Notes: generated from the sequence alone by a model not told the origin. DNA of 64,000 nucleotides from Candidatus Paceibacterota bacterium (GCA_035452965.1 DAOTCE010000021.1:1-64000); one strand, 5' to 3'. Positions 52,301 to 61,101 are shown, counted from the stretch's first letter. Numbers and translations are program-made.

Positions 52301-52684
52301 TCAGTCCTCGTCCTCGTCGTCGCCCTCGTCATCGTCTTTGTCATCGTCGTCCTCCCCCTCATCGTCATCCTCGTCCTCATCGTCGGCCTCGATGGCGATT
52401 AGCTTGCCGTCCGCGGCGACCCGGACGTCCACGGTCTTGCCATCAGCTTTCTTCACCTCGGCTTCATAAACCACCGCGCCATCCTTCGCGACGCACTTCT
52501 CGACTTCGAGAATCTGGCCTCCGTCGGCGTTGTCCTTGATGGTTTGCTGCACAGCCGCCGGACAGTCAGCGAGTTTGACTTCCTGCTCTTTAGCTTGCTT
52601 GTCTTCGGCCAGAACTGGCAACGCCAGCAGTATGGCCGCGGTTCCCACCACCATGCCCGCCCCGATTCGATTCATTATCTTCAT
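52301..52684 (-). CDS. PepSY-like periplasmic protein with highly acidic tail
   Basis: This 127-residue exported protein has a signal peptide (residues about 1-26, ending ALPVLA) and a PepSY-type domain (LPAAVQQTIKDN-like region, VYEAEVKKADGKTVDVRVAADGKL). A final tail of nearly 30 residues is almost purely Asp/Glu. The tail is encoded by a trinucleotide-rich tract. Such tails can bind Ca or other cations. It is probably the first gene of the PepSY-unknown-regulator-kinase operon. Confidence 0.8.
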   Translation of the reverse strand: MKIMNRIGAGMVVGTAAILLALPVLAEDKQAKEQEVKLADCPAAVQQTIKDNADGGQILEVEKCVAKDGAVVYEAEVKKADGKTVDVRVAADGKLIAIEADDEDEDDDEGEDDDDKDDDEGDDEDED

Positions 52685-52872
52685 AGCTCGTTACCCGGAC
52701 TGTTGGATTCTTGTTTCAGATGCGTTGGCAGCCAGTCCAAACCGCGCCGCATCGCGCCAGCCACCTGACCGGCAAGATCAAACTTAGCACACGCAGATTA
52801 CGGCAAGATTATCGGACGAAGAAATCTTTCGTCGCGCTTCCGGCCCCGGTTTAACCGCAGGCAACACTGGTC

Positions 52873-53595
52873 TCACTTGAACGCCCAGGTCAGCAGCGGC
52901 GCGAAGATGAGGGCCGGCAGGTAATCCGCCACCTCGATCCGCTTGAGCTCGAAGATGAGCAACGCCACGCAAAACACGAGCAAGCCGCCCACTGCGTTCA
53001 CCGAATCCACGAGGCCGTGCGCTGCGAGGAACGGTCTGAGGAGGTGCAGGCAGGCCAGGGTAATCGTGCCTTGAAACGCCAGCACCGGCACCGCCGCCAG
53101 CATCACGCCCCACCCGAACAGCAGCACGAATCCCATCGTTCCCAGGCTATCCATCACCGCCTTTACCGCCAGCGGATAGTAGTAGCCGGACAGACCATCC
53201 TGGACCGACCCGAGAATGGCCAGCGGGGCGGCACAATAAAGCGCGGCGCAGGTCCTGAAACCCTCGTCCAGCCGGCCGGTGGCATCCGGCTTGAGCGCGG
53301 CTATGCGGTCCCGCGCCCGCCGCCCGATCTGGTTTGACAACTTCTGGAGGCGCAGCAGGCGCCCGGTCAGCTTCCCCAGCATCAGCGCCAGCACGACGAT
53401 CAACAGCTGCTTGAGGATCTGTGGCAACGAACCGTTCAGGCTCAGCCACGTGAGCCGCAGGCCGTAGAAGACCGTGAATACTCCCAGCCCCACCTTGAGG
53501 AAAGACTCGCGCTGGGGCGGCAGCGGTTTGCGCCGCACCAGGCCGACGGTGCCGCCGATCAGAATTCCCGCCACATTCAGGGCCGTGCCTATCAT
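52873..53595 (-). CDS. DUF554 family membrane protein
   Basis: This 240-residue integral membrane protein opens with MIGTALNVAGILIGGTVG, characteristic of the DUF554 (YdfK-like) family. Further family-like features are the FYGLRLTW and GYYYPLAVKAVMDSLGTMGFVL segments. It has about six to seven helices; function is unknown, possibly transport. ATG 53595 fixes the start. The gene is divergent from the second Gfo/Idh/MocA gene. Confidence 0.85.
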   Translation of the reverse strand: MIGTALNVAGILIGGTVGLVRRKPLPPQRESFLKVGLGVFTVFYGLRLTWLSLNGSLPQILKQLLIVVLALMLGKLTGRLLRLQKLSNQIGRRARDRIAALKPDATGRLDEGFRTCAALYCAAPLAILGSVQDGLSGYYYPLAVKAVMDSLGTMGFVLLFGWGVMLAAVPVLAFQGTITLACLHLLRPFLAAHGLVDSVNAVGGLLVFCVALLIFELKRIEVADYLPALIFAPLLTWAFK

Positions 53596-53761
53596 GCGCG
53601 CCAGGGTAAAGGCGAGCGACCAAAGGCGCAATTGTTTGTAACCGGCGGTGCGCCGAAGCGTCGGCCAGCCCCATGCTAAAATGGGTTGCGCCCATCTGGC
53701 GCCCGCGACACATTCGGCGTGCACAAGCAGGGAACAGGCCGGGCGCCTGTCCCGCGTTACG

Positions 53762-55042
53762 ATGGACAACACAATCAAGATTGCCCTGGTCGGCACCGGC
53801 ATGTTCGGCGGTGACGTGCATGCGCGGGCGTATGCGGACTTGCAGCGAGCCGGCATCAGCCCGCAACTTGGCCGGGTGGGATTGGACAAATGGGCGCGGG
53901 ATCTCGCGCCGATCAAGTTTGAACTGGCCGCTGTGGCCGCGCGCACAGAGAAGTCTGCCCGCCGCGCCCGGGACAATTTCCGGCGCTGGACCGGCCACGC
54001 GCCCAGGGCATTCGCCGGCGCGAGGCCATGGTTGGACATCCTGCGCCAGTTTCCCGATCTTGATGTGCTGGCCGTGGCCACGCCAGACCCGCTGCACGCG
54101 GAGGTGATTCTGGCTGCCCTCAAGGCCGGCGTGCATGTCATTACGGAGAAGCCAATGTGCCTGCACATCGCCGAGGCCGACCGCATCATCGAGCTGGCGC
54201 GCAGGAAGCAGCGCATCGTCACCGTGGACATGCACAAGCGCTACGACGCCGACCACATGCGCATCCGCGAGGAGATCCGGCAGCGCATCGGCGACCCGCT
54301 TTATGGCGCGGCGTATTTGGAGGAGCCGCTGCACGTCTCTACCCGCACGTTCAAGTGGGCAGAGGAGAGCGATCCGTTCAGCTACGTCGGCACCCATTGG
54401 GTGGATTTGATCTACCATTACTACCGGAGCAAGCCGGTCTCGCTGACCGCGGTCGGCCAGAAGAAGCGGCTCCTGCGAGACGGCATCAACGCTTACGACG
54501 CCGTGCAGGTGCGCGTTGACTTTGCCAACGGCATGAGCATCAGCTTCCACAACAACTGGATCACCCCGCCCGACTTCGAGGGGCCGGTCAACCAGGGCCA
54601 CGAGATCGTCGGCACTGACGGCAAGGTCGAGAGCGACCAGCAATACCGCGGCTTGCGCTGGTGGAGCCGGGGCGGCGGGAGTCGCACCGCCAACAGTCAT
54701 TTCACCCGCGACGTGAAGCGCACGGATGGTTCGCTGGCTTACATCGGCTACGGGATAGACAGCCTCACTGTGGGATTGGCCGCGATCTGCCGGGTGAAGT
54801 TCTTTGGCGCGACTCGGGCCAGTGTGGCCGACTTTTATCCGACCGCGGAGGAAGCGCGGATCAGCGTAGCCATTATTCATGCGGCGCGTGTCGTGCGCGA
54901 TTTGAACTTCAGATACCTGCGCGCCGGCAAAGGCGCGCCGGTCACCGCGCGCTTCGGCCGGGACGGGATCACCATTGTGGACCCCTGCCGACTGGCCCGA
55001 GGGAAGCAGATGCTCCAGCGGATCTACGACAAAGCGCTCTAG
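53762..55042 (+). CDS. Second Gfo/Idh/MocA family oxidoreductase
   Basis: This 426-residue NAD(P)-dependent oxidoreductase has the Rossmann motif ALVGTGMFGGDVHA and the EKP motif TEKPMCLHIAEADRI. The family-typical second domain contains YVGTHWVDLIYHYY. It is longer than the paralogue at 47589-48743 and clearly a different subfamily. ATG 53762 was chosen; the 38 upstream residues are not part of the fold. Substrate unknown. The spacer to the divergent DUF554 gene holds an imperfect GGACAGGC/GCCTGTCC-type stem-loop near 53730-53753. Confidence 0.9.
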   Translation: MDNTIKIALVGTGMFGGDVHARAYADLQRAGISPQLGRVGLDKWARDLAPIKFELAAVAARTEKSARRARDNFRRWTGHAPRAFAGARPWLDILRQFPDLDVLAVATPDPLHAEVILAALKAGVHVITEKPMCLHIAEADRIIELARRKQRIVTVDMHKRYDADHMRIREEIRQRIGDPLYGAAYLEEPLHVSTRTFKWAEESDPFSYVGTHWVDLIYHYYRSKPVSLTAVGQKKRLLRDGINAYDAVQVRVDFANGMSISFHNNWITPPDFEGPVNQGHEIVGTDGKVESDQQYRGLRWWSRGGGSRTANSHFTRDVKRTDGSLAYIGYGIDSLTVGLAAICRVKFFGATRASVADFYPTAEEARISVAIIHAARVVRDLNFRYLRAGKGAPVTARFGRDGITIVDPCRLARGKQMLQRIYDKAL

Positions 55043-55092
55043 CCGGAGACGAGGATAAAGCGCTTGCTTGAAAAAGTGCTTGCACCTTTGCG

Positions 55093-55107
55093 CTTTGTGG
55101 CGCAAAG
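55093..55107. promoter_or_regulatory. Palindromic operator candidate, CTTTGTG type
   Basis: CTTTGTGGCGCAAAG lies 7 bases before the ATG of the membrane gene whose operon includes a winged-helix regulator. It differs at two of 15 positions from a palindrome in front of ispH (56081-56095). The overlapping 8-bp arms CTTTGCGC (55086-55093) and GCGCAAAG (55100-55107) can also form a stem. It is a likely autoregulatory site. Confidence 0.6.
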
Positions 55108-55114
55108 TATTGCC

Positions 55115-55735
55115 ATGGAATCTAAATGGGCCACCGAACATCTCCAGGTCATTCGCACCTTGATGGAGCGATCCGCGCTTTATCGGCGGGCGCTGGCGCC
55201 CATCATGATCTTCGCCGGGTTGATGGGGGTGATTGCCGCGGGCGTCGGCTGCGGCGCACGCATCACTTCGGGGCGGGCGTTTGCTCTCTACTGGCTTGCG
55301 GTCGCCGCAGCGGCCCTGACCGGCGTGTCGCTCCTGGTGCGTCGCCAGGCGTTGAAGGGCGGCGAGCCGTTTTGGTCCCTGCCAACCCGGCGGGTGACCC
55401 AGGCCGCCATGCTGCCGCTGGCGGCGGGGTTTGTTTTCAGCCTGGTGCTGGTCGTGCTGGACGTCGGTCATACGCGCTGGCTGTTCATCTTCCCGAATCT
55501 GTTCTTGTATGCGAGCGCGCTGCACGCCGCCGGCTTCTTCATGTCCCGGGGCATCCGGCTCTTCGCATGGGGCCTGATGGTCCTTGGCGGCTTGTCGTTG
55601 CTGGTGATTCCACGGTTTCAGACCGAGCCGAACCCTGTGCTGGATCACCTTGTAATGGGCTTCTTTTTCGGCGGGCTGCATTTGGCCTATGGCATCTACC
55701 TCTACTTCACCGAGTCCCGCAGGAATGAAACGTGA
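55115..55735 (+). CDS. Small multi-helix membrane protein upstream of regulator
   Basis: This 206-residue protein has six hydrophobic helices (for example LAPIMIFAGLMGVIAAGVG, MLPLAAGFVFSLVLVVLDV, HLVMGFFFGGLHLAYGIYLY) and no recognised catalytic motif. It overlaps the winged-helix regulator gene by 4 bases (GTGA). Membrane protein plus small regulator cassettes of this sort are common, with the regulator repressing its own operon. Function is unknown. ATG 55115 was chosen because the operator-like palindrome ends just before it. Confidence 0.75.
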   Translation: MESKWATEHLQVIRTLMERSALYRRALAPIMIFAGLMGVIAAGVGCGARITSGRAFALYWLAVAAAALTGVSLLVRRQALKGGEPFWSLPTRRVTQAAMLPLAAGFVFSLVLVVLDVGHTRWLFIFPNLFLYASALHAAGFFMSRGIRLFAWGLMVLGGLSLLVIPRFQTEPNPVLDHLVMGFFFGGLHLAYGIYLYFTESRRNET

Positions 55736-56040
55736 ATCCGGAACCCTTTCTCCAGCTCGATCGGGTCATCCACGAGAAGGGCCGGCTGGCCATCCTCTCC
55801 ATGCTGGCCGCCTCGCCCGAGCTGTCCTTCACCGAGCTGCGTGACGCCCTGGGCATGACCGACGGCAACCTCACCACGCATCTCCGCACCCTCCAGGAGG
55901 CCGGCTACCTGTCCGTGACCAAGTCCTTTCAGAACAATCGCCCGCTCACCACGTGCTCCCTGACCGCCGCAGGCAAGAAGGCTTTCACCCGCTACATCAA
56001 CCTGCTGGAGCAAATCGTCCAGCAAACCAAACCTGAATAG
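55732..56040 (+). CDS. Winged-helix transcriptional regulator (HTH_34 type)
   Basis: This 102-residue DNA-binding protein has a winged helix throughout: RLAILSMLAASPELSFTELRDALGMTDGNLTTHLRTLQEAGYLSVTKSF, then a wing and a C-terminal helix for dimerisation. The GTG start overlaps the stop of the membrane gene, with AGGAA upstream. The CTTTGTG palindromes before its operon and before ispH are its likely binding sites; this link is inferred from position and symmetry. Confidence 0.88.
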   Translation: MNPEPFLQLDRVIHEKGRLAILSMLAASPELSFTELRDALGMTDGNLTTHLRTLQEAGYLSVTKSFQNNRPLTTCSLTAAGKKAFTRYINLLEQIVQQTKPE

Positions 56041-56080
56041 CAAATGAGTTTGAACGAAACACAACCTGAGGGGTCATATA

Positions 56081-56095
56081 CTTTGTGACACAAAG
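56081..56095. promoter_or_regulatory. Palindromic operator candidate before ispH
   Basis: CTTTGTGACACAAAG is a perfect palindrome around a central A, extended by one more A/T pair on each side. It ends 6 bases before the ispH ATG and 41 bases after the regulator stop. A protein bound here would block transcription or translation initiation of ispH. It matches the site at 55093-55107 at 13 of 15 bases. Confidence 0.65.
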
Positions 56096-56101
56096 TGAAG
56101 T

Positions 56102-56998
56102 ATGAGAGTCATCCGAGCAGAACACCTGGGCATGTGCTTCGGCGTGCGCGACGCCATCACTATGGCCCTGAACCAATCTGAATCCGCGCCGCTCACCGTG
56201 CTGGGGGACCTGGTGCACAACGAGACAGTCCTGGCCGGCTTGCGTGGCCGGGGTATCCAGATTGCGCAGCGGCCAGAGGCGGTTAGTACCCGGACGGTGA
56301 TGATTACCGCCCACGGCGCTTCCGAGGCTGCCATTGGGCGGGTGCGCGGGCGCGGGCTGAACGTGGTGGAGGCCACCTGCCCGCTGGTTCGCGCCGCCCA
56401 CCGAGCGGTGGCCCGGCTCGTGGGTGAGGGTTATCACCCGGTCATTGTCGGCCAGCGCGGCCACGTCGAGGTGCGCGGTCTGACGGAGGACCTGGCGGAC
56501 TATGACGTCGTGCTTTCGGAGGGGGAGGTCTATGAGTTGCGGCCGCGGGCGCGGTTTGGCGTGGCGGCGCAGACCACACAGCCGATCGAGAAGGTGCATG
56601 CCCTGGTGGAACTGATGGGGCGCTGCTTTCCCGACGCCGAGGTGCGGTTCGTTGACACCGTGTGCCGGCCCACCAAGCAGCGGCAACACTCGGCCAGCGA
56701 GCTGGCACAGGAATCGGATGTCGTCGTGGTGATCGGCGGTGCGCACAGCAACAACACGCACGAACTGGTGCGCACATGCAGCCGCCACTGCGCGAGCGTG
56801 CACCATGTCCAGACGGCAGCCGACCTGCGGGAAGAGTGGTTTGCCGCGGCCCAAACGGTGGGCGTCACGGCAGGCACCTCCACGCCGGATGCCTCGATTG
56901 ACGAGGTCGAGCAATGGCTCAATGAACTGGCCTTGAGGTGCCAACACGAACCAATGGCGCACTCGGCCGGCGAGTTGCAGCACCGACAGGCTGCTTGA
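56102..56998 (+). CDS. ispH: 4-hydroxy-3-methylbut-2-enyl diphosphate reductase
   Basis: It catalyses the last step of the MEP isoprenoid pathway, forming IPP and DMAPP with a [4Fe-4S] enzyme. The three cluster cysteines are present in GMCFGVR, EATCPLV and DTVCRPTKQRQ. VGVTAGTSTPD and GGAHSNNTHEL complete the substrate site, and the family AHGAS is intact. At 298 residues it is slightly short but complete, with a longer variable tail. Its immediate upstream palindrome suggests control by the neighbouring winged-helix protein. Confidence 0.93.
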   Translation: MRVIRAEHLGMCFGVRDAITMALNQSESAPLTVLGDLVHNETVLAGLRGRGIQIAQRPEAVSTRTVMITAHGASEAAIGRVRGRGLNVVEATCPLVRAAHRAVARLVGEGYHPVIVGQRGHVEVRGLTEDLADYDVVLSEGEVYELRPRARFGVAAQTTQPIEKVHALVELMGRCFPDAEVRFVDTVCRPTKQRQHSASELAQESDVVVVIGGAHSNNTHELVRTCSRHCASVHHVQTAADLREEWFAAAQTVGVTAGTSTPDASIDEVEQWLNELALRCQHEPMAHSAGELQHRQAA

Positions 56999-57042
56999 GC
57001 CCGAACCGCAAGCCTGAGCAAAGAACCAAAGGAGAGAAGACT

Positions 57043-58449
57043 ATGAACGAAACTAAACCCCCTGTCATTGCGGAGGCATCGTCCTTCCTGAAACGCTGGT
57101 CCACGACCTTCAAGCTGATCGGCGTGGCGGTGCTCATTTTGCTGCTGCTGGTTCCGCTGAGCATGGTGCGCTCGGTGCTGCGCGAGCGCTTGGGGCGGCG
57201 CAACGAGGCGGTGGCGGACATCACCTCGATCTGGGGCCGCGAGCAGAAACTGATCGGACCCGTGCTAATCGTCCCGTATCGTTACAAGGCCAAGTCCTGG
57301 AAGGAGCAGGCGGGGGCGGGCGGCAAGGTGGAGAAGGTCGAGGTGGTGGATTTGGTGACGGCCAACGCCTACTTCCTGCCCACCAACCTGGCGGTCACGG
57401 GCGAGGTCAAGCCGATGGAACTGCGGCGCGGCATTTACCCGGCGGTGGTTTACACCGGGACGCTGGAGTTCGCGGGCGAGTTTGCGCGGCCCGACTTTGG
57501 GCGCCTGCGCAGCAGCAAGGCCGAGGAGGTGTTGTGGGACGAGGCGCTGGTTGCCTTTGCCATCCCGGACCTGCGCGGTGTCAAGGAAACTCTGGTGCTC
57601 AAGTGGGGCGAGAAGAACTGTCCCCTGTTGCCGGGCGGCAGGTTGGGCGGGTTCCAGTCCGGCGTGCAATCTGGCGTGTTTGCCACCGTGGGCGATGTGC
57701 AGGGCGGCGAGGAGCCGATTCCCTTCCGGCTTGCGCTCTCGCTTAACGGCAGCGGGGGCTTGAGCTTCGCGCCACTGGGCTCCCAGACCACCGTCAAGCT
57801 GACGTCGCCCTGGCCGGATCCAAGTTTCTTCGGAACGTTTCTGCCGGCCGAGCGCAAGGTCACGCGCGATGGTTTTGAGGCCACCTGGCAGGTTTCCTAC
57901 TACGGGCGCAACTTCCCGCAGCAGTGGACCAGCCAGACGCCCGAGCCCTGTCTGACGCCGAGCGGCATCGAATCCTCCCTCTTCGGGGTGAACTTCCTGT
58001 CCGGTATTGACGCTTATCGCAACACCGAGCGGGCGATCAAATACGGGGTGCTGTTCATCGTGCTGATCTTCGCGGCGTTCTTCCTGTTCGAGCTGCTGGC
58101 GGCGCTCAGGATTCACCCGTTCCAATATGCCATTGTGGGCGCGGCGCTCTGCCTGTTTTATCTCGGGCTGCTCTCGCTCTCCGAGTTTATCCCGTTTGGC
58201 TTTGCGTACCTGGCGTCGGCTGGAGCGACAACGCTGCTGATCTGTTTCCACAGTGCGAAGATGCTGAAGAGCGGCGGGCGCACGTTCATCGTGGCGGGCC
58301 TGCTGGCAGGCATCTACGGCTTTCTCTACATCGCGCTCCAATTGCAGGATTACGCCTTGCTGCTCGGAACGGGAGGGTTATTCGCGGTGCTGGGCGCGGT
58401 GATCTGGTTCACGCGGAACATTGATTGGTATGCGCGGGATCGCGCCTGA
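57043..58449 (+). CDS. creD: CreD-like inner-membrane protein
   Basis: This 468-residue protein has an N-terminal membrane helix (LIGVAVLILLLLVPLSMV) and a large periplasmic beta-rich domain with the family core REQKLIGPVLIVPY. About five or six C-terminal helices follow (for example FIVLIFAAFFLFELL, PFQYAIVGAALCLFYLGLLSLSEF). CreD/CbrA-type proteins affect envelope integrity and beta-lactam or colicin tolerance in enterics. A strong AAAGGAG precedes ATG 57043, 45 bases after ispH. In other bacteria creD often sits next to small winged-helix regulators, as here. Confidence 0.88.
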   Translation: MNETKPPVIAEASSFLKRWSTTFKLIGVAVLILLLLVPLSMVRSVLRERLGRRNEAVADITSIWGREQKLIGPVLIVPYRYKAKSWKEQAGAGGKVEKVEVVDLVTANAYFLPTNLAVTGEVKPMELRRGIYPAVVYTGTLEFAGEFARPDFGRLRSSKAEEVLWDEALVAFAIPDLRGVKETLVLKWGEKNCPLLPGGRLGGFQSGVQSGVFATVGDVQGGEEPIPFRLALSLNGSGGLSFAPLGSQTTVKLTSPWPDPSFFGTFLPAERKVTRDGFEATWQVSYYGRNFPQQWTSQTPEPCLTPSGIESSLFGVNFLSGIDAYRNTERAIKYGVLFIVLIFAAFFLFELLAALRIHPFQYAIVGAALCLFYLGLLSLSEFIPFGFAYLASAGATTLLICFHSAKMLKSGGRTFIVAGLLAGIYGFLYIALQLQDYALLLGTGGLFAVLGAVIWFTRNIDWYARDRA

Positions 58450-58559
58450 GCGGAGCGCCTTGAGCAATGGACCGCGGTGTTCCCACCCCGGCATCAAGCA
58501 TGGCCATGCAACATTGAGCGGGAAGCCTGGATGCAGGGTCAAAAGACAGCCGTTCCGTT

Positions 58560-59282
58560 ATGAAGATACTAAAGCTTGCCTTAAAGCACGAGACCGCCAT
58601 GCCGGTGCTCGCTTTGTTGATTGCCTCCGGCGCCTGCGTGGCGCTGGTGATGGCGCGAATTGCCTCAACGGGCAACCTGCGTTACAGCTTCCTGACATGG
58701 AACCTGTTCCTGGCCTGGCTGCCGCTGATCTTTGCGCTGCTGGCTTGCGAGCGCTATCAAGGCGCCGCGCGGTGGAACCTGGCTTTCGTGAGCCTGGCTG
58801 GCGCATGGCTGTTGTTCTTTCCCAACGCGCCCTACATCTTCACGGATTTGATTCACCTTAATTCCCGCCATCTCGGCCATTTCTGGGTGGATCTAGTGCT
58901 GATCCTGCTCTGCGCGGTCACGGGACTGGTGCTGGGTTTCCTATCCCTTTACCTGATGCAGTCGGTGGTGGAGCGGATGTTCGGCCGGGCGGTGAGCTGG
59001 CTGTTTATCTGCGGGGTGGCGGCGTTGAGCGGATTCGGTATTTATCTGGGCCGCTTCATGCGCTTCAACAGCTGGGACGTGCTGTTCAAGCCACGACAGG
59101 TCTATCACGGCATTGGCAGCTGGGTTGCCGATCCCCTGGCCAATTCCACCTCCTTTGTCTTTCCCATCCTCTTCGGCGCATTCCTGTTCCTCTCCTACTT
59201 GATGCTCTTTGCGTTAACGCATTTGCGACCCGCGCAGGCGATGGCACTGCCGCGGAGAAACGAGCAGGCCGCCGCGATTTGA
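58560..59282 (+). CDS. DUF1361 family membrane protein
   Basis: This 240-residue integral membrane protein has about six to seven helices and the DUF1361 signature regions FLTWNLFLAWLPLIFAL, WLLFFPNAPYIFTDLIHL and FGIYLGRFMRFNSWDVL. Function is unknown. The start ATG 58560 has no obvious Shine-Dalgarno. It is 110 bases downstream of creD, in the same direction. Confidence 0.88.
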   Translation: MKILKLALKHETAMPVLALLIASGACVALVMARIASTGNLRYSFLTWNLFLAWLPLIFALLACERYQGAARWNLAFVSLAGAWLLFFPNAPYIFTDLIHLNSRHLGHFWVDLVLILLCAVTGLVLGFLSLYLMQSVVERMFGRAVSWLFICGVAALSGFGIYLGRFMRFNSWDVLFKPRQVYHGIGSWVADPLANSTSFVFPILFGAFLFLSYLMLFALTHLRPAQAMALPRRNEQAAAI

Positions 59283-59408
59283 CATTCCTGGTCCGCTGAA
59301 CCCCGGGTTTGGCCTATTCGACGCGAATCTCCTGTCGCTCGGTCAAACAGCGGGTTGGCGGTGGAAATCCAGGCTTGAGCTCTGGCGCCGCCCGGATACC
59401 TTAACCTC

Positions 59409-59642
59409 ATGCCGATTTACGAGTTTCATTGCGCTAACTGCGAGCAAGACAGCGAAATCCTGGTACGTTCCACACGTTGGAAGGGGACCAAGTGCCCGCA
59501 ATGCGGCTCGGCTAAACTCTCCAAGAAGCTCTCGGTCTTCGCTTCCTCGGTGGCCAGCCCGACCAGCGCCGCGCCGGCGTGCGACGGCAAGGGCGGCGGT
59601 GGTTGCGGATGCTGCTGCGGCGGCGGCAAGCATCATCACTGA
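59409..59642 (+). CDS. FmdB-type zinc-ribbon protein
   Basis: This 77-residue protein matches the small zinc-ribbon family annotated as FmdB: MPIYEFHCANCEQDSEIL, then CPQCGSAKLSKKLSVF, with two CX2C knuckles. The tail is extraordinarily rich in Gly/Cys and ends in three histidines (CGCCCGGGKHHH), an added metal-binding potential. Function is unknown. It is convergent with the HAD phosphatase, 5 bases apart. Confidence 0.82.
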   Translation: MPIYEFHCANCEQDSEILVRSTRWKGTKCPQCGSAKLSKKLSVFASSVASPTSAAPACDGKGGGGCGCCCGGGKHHH

Positions 59643-59647
59643 TCCCG

Positions 59648-60325
59648 TTAACCCGCCACTTCCCGGGCGGTGATCGCCCGCAAATCCGGCACCGCCCAGT
59701 CGGGCTGGTGCGCTTCGAGCTCTTCCAGCCGGCTTCCCCCGGTCGCCACCGCCAGCACTTTGGCGCGGATGGCCCGTCCGCACCGGATATCGTTGGGGGT
59801 ATCTCCCACCACCAGCACTTCGTCTCCGCGCAGTTCGGTGCCGAGCAGGCGGCTGCCGCGCTGCTGCGCCACGGCGGCAATCCGATCGCGCTCTTCGTGG
59901 TCGTCGCCGAACGCGCCTGTCTCGAATGCGTCCCACATCTGGAAGTGGCGCAGTTTGATTTCGGCGCCCAGCCGGATGTTGCCCGTCAGCAGGCCCAGCA
60001 ACGGCGCGTGCGGCAGCGCCTGCAGCTCGCGCAGGAATTCCCACACGCCCGGACAGACCGCGGTCTTGCTCTCGCGCAGAATATGGTCCAGGCAGAACAC
60101 GTAGCGCTGGAAGAACCGGGTGAAGTTCTCCGGCGTCGGCGCGATCTGGTGGAATCCGAAGAATTCGCGCACCAGGCCGGTGTCGGTGCGGCCCGGGAAC
60201 TGCAACCGTTCGAAACCGTCCACCGTGTTGAACTCGGAGGCGAACGTCTCGGCAAACGCCCGCACCCCCGCGCCGCCCGTGCGGATCAGCGTGCCGTCAA
60301 TGTCGAATAGAACCAACCGAATCAT
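59648..60325 (-). CDS. HAD hydrolase, phosphoglycolate phosphatase-like
   Basis: This 225-residue HAD phosphatase shows motif I LVLFDIDGTLIRTGG, motif II LLTGN and the late acidic pair VLVVGDTPNDIRCG, with an alpha-helical cap in between (GVRAFAETFASEF). The closest functional class is phosphoglycolate phosphatase/beta-phosphoglucomutase, but the substrate is not determined. ATG 60325 is used; a TTG four codons upstream is possible. It lies downstream of the lipoate-ligase-like gene with a 74-base gap. Confidence 0.87.
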   Translation of the reverse strand: MIRLVLFDIDGTLIRTGGAGVRAFAETFASEFNTVDGFERLQFPGRTDTGLVREFFGFHQIAPTPENFTRFFQRYVFCLDHILRESKTAVCPGVWEFLRELQALPHAPLLGLLTGNIRLGAEIKLRHFQMWDAFETGAFGDDHEERDRIAAVAQQRGSRLLGTELRGDEVLVVGDTPNDIRCGRAIRAKVLAVATGGSRLEELEAHQPDWAVPDLRAITAREVAG

Positions 60326-60399
60326 GCGCCGGGACAATAAGCCGCTCCACCGCTCGAGGCAACGACATCCCCGGCCGATGTCAGCGGCGGAGCCGCTCG

Positions 60400-61089
60400 C
60401 TACCGTTTCCGGTTAAAGCTCGCCTGGGAGTACTTCTGCCGCGCGAGCGCGAGGGTGCATTCGGCGAGGCGGGCGTCCGGCGTGTATGGCTCCCACTGCA
60501 CGCCCGGCGCCGAGCGAACCGCCTCGCACATGGCTCGTTCCCAATCCGATCGGGCGAAGCAGAAGCCCCGGGGCTGGACCGATCCCTGAATTAGCAAGCC
60601 GTCGCGGGTGCGGCGCTGGGCCGCGCCGGCGAGCTTCCGGCCACCGCAGAGCAAATCGAACCGCTCGTGGCCCTGGAAGCACTGGCCGGGGAGGCTCTTG
60701 CTGCACACGGGCGCCAGTTCGGTTGCGAGGTCAAGCCGGGTGAAGGCGGTGCGAATCCACTCGTGCACGCGCCGGTAACTTTCGGTGGCGCTGAGGCCAT
60801 ACCAGTCGTGAACTGGGGGGAAAATGAGGCTGTAGGTCCAATCCGCGTCGTGCGGCACCAGGCCGCCGCCGGTGGGGCGCCGCACCAGCGGGCGCAGCGG
60901 CGTCAGGCGTTCGATCAGGGTGTGTTTCTGAAAGTAGCCGAACGACGCGGCGGGCTCGGACCAGGCGTAAAAGCGCAGCACAGGCTGGCCCAGCCGCGGC
61001 GCGGCGTGCAACAGGGCCTCGTCCAGGGCCATGTTGAAGGCCGCGTCGCCCGGGCCGGATTGGAGGAGGTACCAGGGCTGCCGGGTCAT
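60400..61089 (-). CDS. Lipoate-protein ligase A family protein
   Basis: This 229-residue protein of the BPL/LplA/LipB fold has RRPTGGGLVPHDADWTYSL (the lipoate-binding RRxxGGG loop) and the catalytic lysine region CGGRKLAGAAQRR. It could be a lipoate ligase, an octanoyltransferase (LipM-like) or an amidotransferase; the sequence alone does not decide. It follows nth by 12 bases in the same direction. Confidence 0.85.
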   Translation of the reverse strand: MTRQPWYLLQSGPGDAAFNMALDEALLHAAPRLGQPVLRFYAWSEPAASFGYFQKHTLIERLTPLRPLVRRPTGGGLVPHDADWTYSLIFPPVHDWYGLSATESYRRVHEWIRTAFTRLDLATELAPVCSKSLPGQCFQGHERFDLLCGGRKLAGAAQRRTRDGLLIQGSVQPRGFCFARSDWERAMCEAVRSAPGVQWEPYTPDARLAECTLALARQKYSQASFNRKR

Positions 61090-61101
61090 CGCATTGGAGG
61101 G

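Noticed and set aside
53147..55681. 844-codon minus-strand frame opposite the second Gfo/Idh/MocA gene
   Set aside because: Overlaps two genes with clear family motifs on the other strand and in another frame; no motif of its own.
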